From contig NZ_VYQF01000001.1 in NCBI RefSeq assembly GCF_008710285.1, forward strand, positions 186,001 to 250,000: DNA of 64,000 nucleotides. The letters run 5' to 3'. Within the stretch, counting starts at the first letter, position 1. Every line of letters begins with the position of its first letter. Shown here in pieces: positions 26,475 to 35,225 of the stretch. The stretch is from Ginsengibacter hankyongi. Lineage in GTDB: Bacteria > Bacteroidota > Bacteroidia > Chitinophagales > Chitinophagaceae. The position numbers and the translations under genes are program-made. The notes under the pieces are model-generated. The model was given only the letters and a program-made list of their open reading frames with translations. It was not told the DNA's origin and ran no database searches.

Positions 26475-26847
26475 TAATTCTAATTCAGTAAACCCGGTTC
26501 TCTTAAAGCACTTGTATGATGTTACACCAGAAGAATTAATTACCATTAACTCCCGCACACAGGGATTTGGTGATGATGAGCTAACCCATTTTTGTATGAT
26601 CTATCGTTCAAAAAGAAAAGACCCGCAAACAATTTTATTATTATGCCTGCTTGGTCTGGTGTGTGTTTCTGGCATCCACAGGTTTGTTATGGGCCAGGTT
26701 GGCATGGGCATTCTCTATTTTTTTACAGGTGGCTTATGCCTTATAGGAACTATAGTAGATGCAATCAATCACAAGGATCTTGCAATGGAATATAATGGCA
26801 AAATGATTGCAGAAACATTGTCGATGTTGAATATGATTAAACGATGA
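26464..26847 (+). CDS. TM2 domain-containing membrane protein
   Basis: A 127-residue protein with two membrane helices. The TM2 domain reads ILLLCLLGLVCVSGIHRFVM, then GQVGMGILYFF and GGLCLIGTIVDAI, with the conserved G-hairpin between the two helices. The N-terminal 60 residues are soluble (LKHLYDVTPEELITINSR). TM2 proteins are often linked to DUF2752, as here, where the two genes overlap. The function is unknown. Confidence 0.85.
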   Translation: MEYNNSNSVNPVLLKHLYDVTPEELITINSRTQGFGDDELTHFCMIYRSKRKDPQTILLLCLLGLVCVSGIHRFVMGQVGMGILYFFTGGLCLIGTIVDAINHKDLAMEYNGKMIAETLSMLNMIKR

Positions 26848-27104
26848 AATAGGCAGCATATTTTTCTTCATAAGTTTGCAACCCTTCGCCTGCACGAAGC
26901 AGAAAAAATACATTGGGTAGATTTCTGTAGATCAAAATCAATAGCCCATGCCTGTTTTCCAGAAAAGCAGGTAGCCTTAACCGATAGTATAAATTTTTCT
27001 GCAGGAAGACAAAGTTGCAAGACTTCAATATGGGATAAAAAATAATCTGCCTCTCAACAGCCTGGTTTTAAATATTAATTATTGTAATAAAATTTGCTGC
27101 GGCT

Positions 27105-27569
27105 TTAAGAAACTTCTACGATCAAACCTTCATGAGCCAGTTCCAGCTCTTCAATCGCGACGTTGCTGGCCGCTGCATTCAATACAGGGCCGGAAAGCCT
27201 CACAGGGAACGCATTTACGGCTCTCCAGGTTATAACAGGCTCATGATTTTGATTTAATAATTTAACCAAAATATCGCGGCGCTCAATCTCATTAAGATTT
27301 TTTGTATTCATCCAGTTAAAAAAATCATTATCTCCTTTTACAATTCCCCGCTTCAGAATAATATTTGAATACTTTCTCAGGCCTGGCATTTTGTGAGCAA
27401 CCTGGCCCGGATCAGAGCCATCGTGATGTTCAATCACTTCGTCAATAATCTGGAGGCCTGAAACTTCGATAAATGTGATTCTTGTGCCGCCCCATTCCAC
27501 CAGGAAATGGTAAGACGGCAATGGATGTATTGGCATAATTTTACGAATTAATCGTTTAAAAAAAATCAT
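27105..27569 (-). CDS. Orphan contractile tail tube protein, T4 gp19-like
   Basis: A 154-residue protein of the phage tail-tube family PF06841 (T4 gp19 type), also the inner-tube protein of extracellular contractile injection systems. Key phrases are PLPSYHFLVEWGGTRITFIE, then EVSGLQ, AHKMPGLRKYSNIILKRG and NDFFNWMNTKNLNEIERRDI. The start at 27569 (MIFFKRLIRKIMPIHPLP) was preferred because related solitary proteins have a short basic leader; 27536 is an alternative. No sheath, baseplate, spike or ATPase genes lie nearby, so it is an isolated copy. Its role could be a domesticated tube or a relic. Confidence 0.82.
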   Translation of the reverse strand: MIFFKRLIRKIMPIHPLPSYHFLVEWGGTRITFIEVSGLQIIDEVIEHHDGSDPGQVAHKMPGLRKYSNIILKRGIVKGDNDFFNWMNTKNLNEIERRDILVKLLNQNHEPVITWRAVNAFPVRLSGPVLNAAASNVAIEELELAHEGLIVEVS

Positions 27570-27748
27570 GATTTGATTGATACGTTCTGGATAGTAAAAT
27601 AAAAAATCTATTTTAATAATAAAAACTGCGGAAGTAGTTTGCAATAATTTGTAAAGAATAAATACAAATATTATTTTTCAAAAAACAAATAGATAAAGTT
27701 GTTAGCTTTCAGCAATCTCCCACAGAGAGATTTAAATTTATATAGTGA

Positions 27749-28258
27749 ATGATAATAAGAAAAGCGACATTAAAAGACATATCTCAGCTGGTAACCTTAG
27801 TCAACAGCGCTTACCGGGGCAATGATTCTAAAAAAGGATGGACAACAGAAGCAGACTTGCTTGATGGAATTAGAACTGATGCTAACAGTCTTGAACAAAT
27901 GGTAAATAAAAAGGAAGCTGTTATTTTACAATCTTTTAATGAAAATAATGTATTGCAGGGTTGCGTTTATCTTGAAAAAATAAAGGATAAAATGTATTTG
28001 GGAATGCTTACCGTTTCACCTTTAGAACAGGCAAAAGGACTCGGTAAACAACTTTTAATTGAGGCTGAAAAATATGCAGCAGATCAAAAATGTTCTATCA
28101 TGGAAATGACGGTAATTTCTGTTCGCACCGAACTTATTGCATGGTATCAGAAACATGGTTATAGGAATACCGGCAAAACGAAACCTTTTCCCAATGATGC
28201 AAAATTCGGAATGCCAAGACAGCCGCTTGAATTTATAGTAATGCAAAAAGAAATTTAA
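27749..28258 (+). CDS. GNAT family N-acetyltransferase
   Basis: A 169-residue acetyltransferase with the GNAT fold. Motif A reads GMLTVSPLEQAKGLGKQLLI, containing the acetyl-CoA pyrophosphate loop QxxGLG, and motif B reads CSIMEMTVISVRTELIAWY. The N-terminus MIIRKATLKDISQLVTLVNS is typical. The substrate is unknown. It stands alone, just upstream of tRNA-Thr, and has no recognisable partner. Confidence 0.87.
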   Translation: MIIRKATLKDISQLVTLVNSAYRGNDSKKGWTTEADLLDGIRTDANSLEQMVNKKEAVILQSFNENNVLQGCVYLEKIKDKMYLGMLTVSPLEQAKGLGKQLLIEAEKYAADQKCSIMEMTVISVRTELIAWYQKHGYRNTGKTKPFPNDAKFGMPRQPLEFIVMQKEI

Positions 28259-28315
28259 GCGATATAAAATAATATTTTTCTTGTACACTTTGAATCTATT
28301 ATTTTTGATTTATAA

Positions 28316-28388
28316 GCCAATTTAGCTCAGGTGGTAGAGCAGCACCCTCGTAATGTGCAGGTCGTTGGTTCGAGTCCAATAATTGGCT
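28316..28388 (+). tRNA. tRNA-Thr (CGT)
   Basis: A 73-base tRNA: acceptor GCCAATT/AATTGGC, D-stem GCTC/GAGC, anticodon loop CTCGTAA giving CGT, variable AGGTC, T-stem GTTGG/CCAAT, discriminator T, no CCA. The anticodon stem GCACC/TGTGC has a C-T mismatch next to the loop (position 31-39), which is unusual. Confidence 0.93.
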
Positions 28389-28565
28389 CATTGAAAATGT
28401 AACTAGTGAATTTATATAAATCAGTAAAAAAAAATTAATTACATTTTCTTTTTGTTTAAATATTCTCTATATTTAGTCATAGATTGTTCTACAAAATTTC
28501 CTTTCCCGATTGCTAAGCACCTGCTTATTTTTAAACAAATTATTTCTTTAACCAAAAACAGTTTT

Positions 28566-29192
28566 ATGAAGAAGTTTTCTGCCGCAATTATTATGATTGC
28601 TCTCGTGCCAGTAATTTTTATTTTTTCAAAATGTAGTGGAAACAAATCAAATGGAGACGAAAATAAAAAAGATTCCACTGTAGTTTCAAATGCTGCATTT
28701 GGAGCTTATAACAGCCAGGTTGAATGGGGCGCACATCTTGTTAAGGTTGCCGGCTGCAACGATTGCCATACGCCTAAAAAAATGGGTCCTAATGGGCCAG
28801 AGGATGACATGAGCCTGATGCTTTCAGGACACCCTGCCCAACAACCTCCACCAGCTTTCGACGTAAAAGAGGCTGCAAAAAAAGGGCTTATCCTTACTCA
28901 AAGTTTTACAGCCTGGATGGGGCCGTGGGGAATAACATACGCAGCAAACATTACGTCGGACTCAACAGGTATTGGCATGTGGACGGAAGCTCAATTTATC
29001 AAAGCCCTGAAAGAGAAAAAGTGGATGGGTCTTGACAATACGAGACCGCTTATGCCACCTATGTCAATGATGCCGGCAACTCAAATGAGCGACGACGAAT
29101 TGAAAGCCATTTTTGCTTATCTTAAAACAACACCACCGGTTAAGAATGTTCAACCAACTGCTATGTTGCTTCCTCCTCCTGCTAAGCAGTGA
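28566..29192 (+). CDS. Lipoprotein-type c-type cytochrome
   Basis: A 208-residue protein. The ATG at 28566 opens the signal peptide MKKFSAAIIMIALVPVIFIF, which is followed by a Cys at residue 23 that could be lipidated, though the lipobox is unusual (FSKC). The haem-binding motif is CNDCH (in AGCNDCHTPKKMGPNG), and a possible axial Met is supplied by the Met-rich RPLMPPMSMMPATQMSDDEL. The last helix, DDELKAIFAYLKTTPPV, is the typical cytochrome c end. It should carry electrons in the periplasm. It is followed by a strong hairpin. Confidence 0.82.
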   Translation: MKKFSAAIIMIALVPVIFIFSKCSGNKSNGDENKKDSTVVSNAAFGAYNSQVEWGAHLVKVAGCNDCHTPKKMGPNGPEDDMSLMLSGHPAQQPPPAFDVKEAAKKGLILTQSFTAWMGPWGITYAANITSDSTGIGMWTEAQFIKALKEKKWMGLDNTRPLMPPMSMMPATQMSDDELKAIFAYLKTTPPVKNVQPTAMLLPPPAKQ

Positions 29193-29216
29193 AATAAAAG
29201 CATTGGAAATTTCTGA

Positions 29217-29254
29217 GTTTTACCATGCGTTTAGTTTAAAGGGCATGGTAAAAC
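29217..29254. terminator. Hairpin after the cytochrome gene
   Basis: A perfect 12-bp stem (GTTTTACCATGC and GCATGGTAAAAC) around a 14-base loop, 24 bases after the cytochrome stop. No T-run follows, so it may stabilise or process the transcript instead of ending it. Confidence 0.6.
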
Positions 29255-29459
29255 CCAGAACAATATGGCTCGTGGACTAAATCTGAAAATGTATGATATA
29301 ACTCGCTAACATTTTTTCAAAACGCCAAAGAAATTTTTCCTACTCTTCATTGATTACAAGCTAACAGAAGTTTTTCTTTTTTTAGGCCCTCTGAAAAATT
29401 GGTAAACAAGGATGTACCCGCGTCACAGTTTTTTTATTAATCACTAAAAGTAAACAGTT

Positions 29460-29897
29460 ATGAACACAAAAAAATTTCTTATCGCCGGAATAGTTGGAGG
29501 CATTATTTATTTTTTACTCGGGTATGTATTTTATGGCAATCTTTTCTCAGATTTTTTCATGAAGAATGCTGGCACTGCAACCGGCGTCAGCAGGTCGATG
29601 GACCAATTTGTATGGTGGGCTCTTGCCTTGGGAAATATTTTTGGAGGTTTTCTCTTATCTTATGTTTTTATAAAATCAAATGTTAGAACCGTCGGTTCAG
29701 GATTATTAACCGGTGCAGCTATTGGGCTTTTAATGGCCGCATCTTACGACTTAATTTCTTACGGAACTTCAAATCTTACTACCACTACAGGAGTTGTAGG
29801 TGATATCGGAATTTTTGCATTAATGTCAGCTATTACGGGTGCAGTAGTGGCCTTGATACTTGGACTAATTGGTAAAGCATCGGTTACAAAAGCATAA
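29460..29897 (+). CDS. Small membrane protein of unknown function
   Basis: A 145-residue, four-helix membrane protein (helices about 7-27, 48-70, 78-98 and 113-137). The opening MNTKKFLIAGIVGGIIYFLL, the LLGYVFYG turn and a Gly- and Ala-rich last helix suggest a compact bundle, similar in look to DUF1761-like proteins, but I cannot assign a family with confidence. It is a single-gene unit ending in a clear terminator at 29917-29947. Confidence 0.6.
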   Translation: MNTKKFLIAGIVGGIIYFLLGYVFYGNLFSDFFMKNAGTATGVSRSMDQFVWWALALGNIFGGFLLSYVFIKSNVRTVGSGLLTGAAIGLLMAASYDLISYGTSNLTTTTGVVGDIGIFALMSAITGAVVALILGLIGKASVTKA

Positions 29898-29916
29898 TGT
29901 TTAAAACTTTAATTGT

Positions 29917-29947
29917 AACCATGAGCTTAATGGCTCATGGTTTTTTT
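29917..29947 (+). terminator. Intrinsic terminator
   Basis: A 10-bp stem (AACCATGAGC and GCTCATGGTT) around a 6-base loop with a seven-T tail that partly overlaps the stem, 20 bases after the stop of the small membrane protein. Confidence 0.85.
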
Positions 29948-30093
29948 ATTAGAGAAAATTAAACAAAAGGCATTCTTAATTTTGTTTTCGTTTGTTCGTT
30001 CCCTTTATAAGAATTGCAACCTTGAAGAATTGAATAAATATTCCTTTCAGGATTCTATTTTTGCGTAACATTTAGTTTTGTAAAAAATTATTA

Positions 30094-30567
30094 ATGAAAA
30101 ATCATTACTATAAAGTTGATATTAAATGGACAGGTAATTCGGGAAAGGGAACAAGTAATTATACAGCTTAGGAAAGAAGCCATACGATAAGCGCTAATGG
30201 AAAAAAAATAATTCATGGCTCATCAGATCCTTCTTTTCGTGGAGACAAAAGAATGTATAATCCTGAAGAATTATTTATTGCTTCACTATCCACCTGCCAC
30301 ATGCTTTGGTATTTACATCTTTGTTCAGAAGCAGGCGTTATTGTTATTGATTATATTGATAACGCCACAGGAACAATGCAGGAAACCAAAGATGGTGGGG
30401 GCTATTTTACAGAAGTAATTTTATATCCACTAGTTGTGGTAAGCGATATATCAATGATTGAAAAAGCAAAACAGTTGCATCAGAATGCAAATAAATTATG
30501 TTATATAGCTAATTCATGTAATTTTCCAATTCATCACAAAGCAGATTGCAAGGCAGAAAATACCTGA
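30094..30567 (+). pseudogene. OsmC-family protein gene with an in-frame TAG
   Basis: A 158-codon frame from ATG 30094 to TGA 30567 is interrupted only by a TAG at codon 26 (30169-30171). The sequence around it is MKNHYYKVDIKWTGNSGKGT, then SNYTA-stop-ERSHTISANGKK; relatives have a Tyr there, so a single base change explains the stop. The rest is intact OsmC/Ohr-family sequence with FRGDKRMYNPEELFIASLST, Cys68 in STCHMLWYLH, and GTMQETKDGGGYFTEV. Members detoxify peroxides in the cytoplasm. A shortened product from an internal start is possible but would lack the first strands. Confidence 0.75.
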
Positions 30568-30608
30568 CATGATTTATTTCAAAAAAGTGTTTCTGCAATG
30601 AAAAAGAA

Positions 30609-32120
30609 TTATTCTTTCACAAAAGTGTATGGATCAAATTCCAGGAAATCATTCACTTTTACATCCATCGATAATTTGCCGTTGGTAGTTTTAAATTTTA
30701 AAGGAAAAATACCGAACGCTGGATTACTATAGGTGAGCAGCCATTCATCATTATCCATATATTGCAGAGTTGCTGTCAGATTTTGAGTGTGCGAAAAATG
30801 AAGCAACAAATCATTCTTTTGTTGGGTAATGGTTACCTCTCCAAATAATTCATTGTTATATTTACCAACATAGGTTTTTAATTCTCGCGTGGGCCTATTA
30901 CCTTTCACTCTGGCCTGCAAATCTTTTACTTTTTTTACTGTAGCATTAAATTCAGGCTTGAAGAATTGATAAAACTGGTTGTCCCGGCTAACATATTTTA
31001 CTCCCAGGTAAGCATCAAGGATCTGGTAACGCAAGGCTTCAAAAAAATCCTGGTTATCATTATTTGTTAAGATAGAAATACCCAGATTTTCTTCGGGCAC
31101 AAAACAAACATTAGTAACAAAACCATCTGCTCCGCCGGTGTGTTCATACTCCTGCCTGCCATTATAATCCCCCTGGAAATTTCCCAAACCATAACCATAA
31201 TAATGTCTCGGAAGTATTTGGCTTTTAGTACTTGAAATTATAGTCTGCATTTGCCGTGTACGCTGCAATACCTGCCATGGAATAATCTGGCGGCCATCAT
31301 ATTTACCACTATCGAGTTGCAGCAGCAACCAATGCGATATATCTTTCACGCAACTTACAATACTCCCGGCCGGCGCAAGGTTGTCTACATCATCATAAGG
31401 CAATTCTGTAATCTCACCGGTAAAATTATTGGTATAAGGTTTAGAAGCATCAGGCATCTGGCTCATACCCATTCCCAAGGCATGCGTATTCGCCATGTCG
31501 AGCGGCTGCAAAATGCTATCTGTTACATATACTGCCCATGGCTTTCCTGTTACTTTTTGAATAACCTCTCCTGCTGTTAAAAAACAACTGTTGCAATAAC
31601 CAAAAGACTGCCGGAAATTTTGCGAAGGTTTTAGCAATCTCATCTTATTCATAATCTCAGCACTTGAAAGTGTCCTGTTCCAAAAAGTAAAATCGCCTTG
31701 GAATGTTTTGGTACCAAGATGATGCGAAAGCATATCCCGTATAGTTACTAATTGAGTAGTAGTTGAATCATACACACGATAAGTTGGAAAGTATTTCGTT
31801 ATCTTATCATCAAGCGATAATTTTTTATCATACTCCAATTGCGCCAGGCTGGTAGCAGTAAAAAGTTTGCTGTTACTCGCAATCATGAACAAAGTATTTT
31901 CATCTACTGGTTCATTTGTCTTTATATCTCTAACGCCATAGCCCTTCATTAAAACTACTTTCCCGTCTTTCACAATCACAATAGCAAGGCCCGGGACATT
32001 CCATTGTTTCATTCCGCTATTAATATAACCATCAATGCTATCCGTAATAAAAGAAGGCTGTTGTGCAAATGAAACAATTATGCTTAGAGAAAAACAAATA
32101 ATGAAGGCAATTTTTTTCAT
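30609..32120 (-). CDS. Secreted class C beta-lactamase-like serine hydrolase
   Basis: A 503-residue protein with a signal peptide (residues 1-19, ending SFAQ). The beta-lactamase class C / penicillin-binding fold spans about 30-370, with the SxxK motif Ser82-Lys85 (in MIASNSKLFTATSLAQL) and a YCN motif in place of the usual YxN (in SFGYCNSCFLTAGEV). The HTGGADGFVTNVCF stretch replaces KTG, as in many esterase-like members. A C-terminal domain of the DUF3471 type follows (RELKTYVGKYNNELFGEVTI). Its substrate is unknown; peptidase or esterase activity is as likely as drug hydrolysis. Confidence 0.82.
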   Translation of the reverse strand: MKKIAFIICFSLSIIVSFAQQPSFITDSIDGYINSGMKQWNVPGLAIVIVKDGKVVLMKGYGVRDIKTNEPVDENTLFMIASNSKLFTATSLAQLEYDKKLSLDDKITKYFPTYRVYDSTTTQLVTIRDMLSHHLGTKTFQGDFTFWNRTLSSAEIMNKMRLLKPSQNFRQSFGYCNSCFLTAGEVIQKVTGKPWAVYVTDSILQPLDMANTHALGMGMSQMPDASKPYTNNFTGEITELPYDDVDNLAPAGSIVSCVKDISHWLLLQLDSGKYDGRQIIPWQVLQRTRQMQTIISSTKSQILPRHYYGYGLGNFQGDYNGRQEYEHTGGADGFVTNVCFVPEENLGISILTNNDNQDFFEALRYQILDAYLGVKYVSRDNQFYQFFKPEFNATVKKVKDLQARVKGNRPTRELKTYVGKYNNELFGEVTITQQKNDLLLHFSHTQNLTATLQYMDNDEWLLTYSNPAFGIFPLKFKTTNGKLSMDVKVNDFLEFDPYTFVKE

Positions 32121-32243
32121 GATATAAAAAATTATAATGAAAGTTAAAAAATATTATTTTAATCATGAATTAAAGTATGAATTTTGCTTTCATAACTGAA
32201 AAGGTTATACGAAGTAAGAGAAATTTTTAAATCTCTTGGAGGT

Positions 32244-32882
32244 TTACCTGCTTTTTCTATTTTCATTGTAAAAAACGCAAACCGTATTCATCACGCATAT
32301 TTCGCATTTGGGATTTGTTGGCCTGCAAATTTCTCGTCCAAGAAATGACATTGCCATACCAGCATCCCATTCTTTCTGTGGAAGTACTTCCATAATTTGT
32401 TTTTCAATTTTTTTGGGATCAGTGCCGGAAGCTATACTCAGCCTTGGCGCGACGCGAACTACATGCAGGTCAACAATTACGCCCTCGGGTTCTTTACCCG
32501 ACTCACGCAATATTACATTTGCGGATTTTCTTCCAATGCCAGGCAACACGGTAAGTTCTTCTAATGTGAATGGAATATTTTTATCATCTTTTATTTTTTG
32601 TGCCATTTCTGAAAGCCATTTTGCTTTGTTGCCGAAATTGCGTACATCACTTACATACTTCAATAAAAGTTCAGGAGTTGATTTCGATAAAGCTTTCATG
32701 TCGGGGAATACTTCAAAAAATTTAGGGGCAATCTGGTTGATATGTTTATCTGAATCCTGTGCAGATAATACAACCATCACGATTAACTGGTAAACATTTT
32801 TGTATTCAAGCGGGTGTTGTTTGCCTTTGTATTTTTTAAGTAATGGCTTAATGGCCTCGGGCCAGTTTATTTTGTTGGGCAT
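32244..32882 (-). CDS. nth: Endonuclease III
   Basis: A 212-residue DNA glycosylase/AP lyase for oxidised pyrimidines. The helix-hairpin-helix reads LPGIGRKSANVIL with catalytic Lys119, and the catalytic Asp138 is in VIVDLHVVRVA. The four iron-sulfur cysteines are Cys186, Cys193, Cys196 and Cys202 with the C-x6-C-x2-C-x5-C spacing. The length matches the E. coli enzyme (211). It is transcribed alone on the minus strand. Confidence 0.95.
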   Translation of the reverse strand: MPNKINWPEAIKPLLKKYKGKQHPLEYKNVYQLIVMVVLSAQDSDKHINQIAPKFFEVFPDMKALSKSTPELLLKYVSDVRNFGNKAKWLSEMAQKIKDDKNIPFTLEELTVLPGIGRKSANVILRESGKEPEGVIVDLHVVRVAPRLSIASGTDPKKIEKQIMEVLPQKEWDAGMAMSFLGREICRPTNPKCEICVMNTVCVFYNENRKSR

Positions 32883-32988
32883 ACTAAAAATATTTAAGTA
32901 AAAGCTATTTAAAGTGTATTTTAATGCAGCTAATGTTTCTCACAATTAATTTACATGTAAGCTTCACTGTTAGCGACTGTCTCATAAA

Positions 32989-34566
32989 TCAAAATCCTCT
33001 CCCATTAGGATTTGCTTTTGGCAACTCTTTTCGTGGGAGTTTAGTCTCTCTCATAGCAGCATCATCATAAACAAATGCAGCAACAATTACTGCAGCCTGT
33101 TTCAAATCATCTTCCTGCAAATGGTCATACACATCCATATTGCTATGATGGTTCCTGGTACCATATTCCAGCGGATCCTGTATGAATTGGAAACCGGGTA
33201 AACCCACCGCATCAAAAGATAAATGATCGGTGCCCCCTGTATTGCTTATTGTAAGTGTTTTAGCACCCAAATCATTGAATGGTACTAGCCATTGCTGAAA
33301 GATAGGGCGAACTGCTTCGTTACCTTGCAAATAAACCCCACGAATTTTTCCGGTACCATTATCTACGTTAAAATAGGCGGCAAATTTTTCGTGTGCCGGT
33401 AATAATTTCATATCTGCAGGATCAGCAAAAGTTTTCTTTACGTAACCCCTGGAGCCGAGCAGACCTTCTTCTTCCCCACTCCACAATGCAATACGAATTG
33501 TTCTTCTTGGTTTTATTCCTATAGCTTTTAAAATTCTTACTGCCTCCATCATAACCATAGAACCTGCCCCGGTATCTGTAGCACCTGTGCCACCCTGCCA
33601 TGAATCAAGGTGACCCCCAAGCATTACTACTTCGTCTTTTAATTTCTTATCGGTACCGGGTATTTCAGCAATCACATTGTAGCCTTTCGTATCGTCATTA
33701 AAGAATTTTGTTTCAACATCTATATCCATCTTTACAGGAACATTATTTCTAAGTAAACGAACAATCGTCATGTAATCTTCCCATTGTAATGCAATGTCTA
33801 AAAAGTTAGCCGGGTCAGTAACCTTGTATGGACCTGCCTGTTGCACAAAAATAGTTCCATCATGATTGCGCGGGCTACTCGTAAACATTGCGATTGCGCC
33901 TTCTCCTATTGCCATTGATTTTAAACTATTCAGCATGCTTTGCTCCCCACGAAACCGGCTTCTGAATTCTTCTCTTCTTTTGCGCATGGCCGCGGTATCA
34001 ATAGGTTCCATTTTTATATTTGCCATTGAATCTAATTGTTCATCGCTATAACGTGTTGCGTCGGGCGCAAAACTTAATTTATAAGTATCGCTCCTGTCCA
34101 TGATTAAAATCTTGCCGGCAAGTTTACCGCGATAAGCATCAAGACCCGCCGAGTCCTTCGCGGTTATTAGAATTACTTCAGCATTTTGTAAACCGCCAGT
34201 CCCACCTGTCCATACTTTAGGATATGCTTCTAAAGATTTATACCATGGCGCAGTCATGGCCACATAAGATTTTTCAAGCTCCCAGCTTTTACCAAAGTCG
34301 CCCCATGGATCGAGCATTGCATTAACCAGACCCCATTTCGTTAACTGATCTTTTGCGTAATTAGCAGCCCGCATAAAACCGGGAGAAGCTGTAAGCCTTG
34401 GTCCACTTGCATCAGTGAGATTAAAAGCAATATTCATCACTTTAGAATTTTGCAAACCTTCTTTGCGTATCTGGTTCATTATATTTGTATCAACCTTCTC
34501 GGTTTGCGCAAATATTATTGACGGAATAAAAAGAAAAAATAAGATGTATATTTTAAAATACTTCAT
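32989..34566 (-). CDS. Secreted M28-family metallopeptidase
   Basis: A 525-residue secreted peptidase with a signal peptide (residues 1-20). The M28 zinc motif set is present: VVMLGGHLDSWQGGTGATDT (first His and bridging Asp), GAGS, ALWSGEEEGLLGSRGY (catalytic Glu and Glu ligand), NVDNGTG, and NHHSNMDVYDHL with the last His. A protease-associated-like insert lies at about 125-290. This architecture resembles carboxypeptidase Q/aminopeptidase members in Bacteroidota. It should trim peptides in the periplasm. Confidence 0.9.
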   Translation of the reverse strand: MKYFKIYILFFLFIPSIIFAQTEKVDTNIMNQIRKEGLQNSKVMNIAFNLTDASGPRLTASPGFMRAANYAKDQLTKWGLVNAMLDPWGDFGKSWELEKSYVAMTAPWYKSLEAYPKVWTGGTGGLQNAEVILITAKDSAGLDAYRGKLAGKILIMDRSDTYKLSFAPDATRYSDEQLDSMANIKMEPIDTAAMRKRREEFRSRFRGEQSMLNSLKSMAIGEGAIAMFTSSPRNHDGTIFVQQAGPYKVTDPANFLDIALQWEDYMTIVRLLRNNVPVKMDIDVETKFFNDDTKGYNVIAEIPGTDKKLKDEVVMLGGHLDSWQGGTGATDTGAGSMVMMEAVRILKAIGIKPRRTIRIALWSGEEEGLLGSRGYVKKTFADPADMKLLPAHEKFAAYFNVDNGTGKIRGVYLQGNEAVRPIFQQWLVPFNDLGAKTLTISNTGGTDHLSFDAVGLPGFQFIQDPLEYGTRNHHSNMDVYDHLQEDDLKQAAVIVAAFVYDDAAMRETKLPRKELPKANPNGRGF

Positions 34567-34704
34567 GCGTGAAATTTTTGGAGAAGGTAATAAGTTATTT
34601 TTTGTTGAAAAAATAAAATAGCCAGGCTTGATTTAGTAATCTTCAAAAAATCATAAGTCAAGGAAAACAGATTGGCATTATGATTGATCGTTTAAAAAAA
34701 AACC

Positions 34705-34986
34705 ATGGCGACAAAAAAACCTGCAGCAAAAAAAGCCGCTCCAAAAAAATGGTCTAAGGATGTAACAGAACATAGCAACGCAATGGATTTGGAGAAAGAT
34801 GTATTTAAACAAAAAGATCCAAAAAAGATTGCTGAATCCATTAAAAAGTCTGCTGAGAATAGTACAAGAAGAAAAGCCGGCCCTTTTCAATCCGCAATGT
34901 CAATGATTAATTTTTATGAGAACCGTGGCGGAAAAAATATTTCCGCATCGCAAAAAAAAGTTTTAGATAATCGAAAGAAGAATTGA
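34705..34986 (+). CDS. DUF3175 family protein
   Basis: A 93-residue, highly basic protein. It begins MATKKPAAKKAAPKKWSKDV, a Lys/Ala-rich tail like that of histone-like or DNA-binding proteins, then TEHSNAMDLEKDVFKQKDPK and RKAGPFQSAMSMINFYENRG, which match the DUF3175 pattern. Members occur mainly in soil bacteria. A DNA-binding or stress role is only a guess based on the basic tail. It is a single-gene unit. Confidence 0.82.
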   Translation: MATKKPAAKKAAPKKWSKDVTEHSNAMDLEKDVFKQKDPKKIAESIKKSAENSTRRKAGPFQSAMSMINFYENRGGKNISASQKKVLDNRKKN

Positions 34987-35225
34987 GAAAATTGTTTGGA
35001 AGAGAAGAAGAGAAATAATGCGATTTGGTTTTAGAACCTTTTGGCAATATTTCTCAAAACGTTTTACCTCCGTCAGAAGATCAAGCAAAAATGTATCCGT
35101 TCAATTCTGATGCTAATCCATAGCGTTACGTAATTCCAGGAATGCAGGTTTAGTTTCCTTTTACATCTTGAGTTACGTAAAAAGTAAGAGCTATTCTTCT
35201 AAAGCCTTTGTAACATTATCACCTT

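Noticed and set aside
26837-27028. 63-codon minus-strand frame after the TM2 gene
   Set aside because: It overlaps the TM2 gene end, has no recognisable family and looks random.
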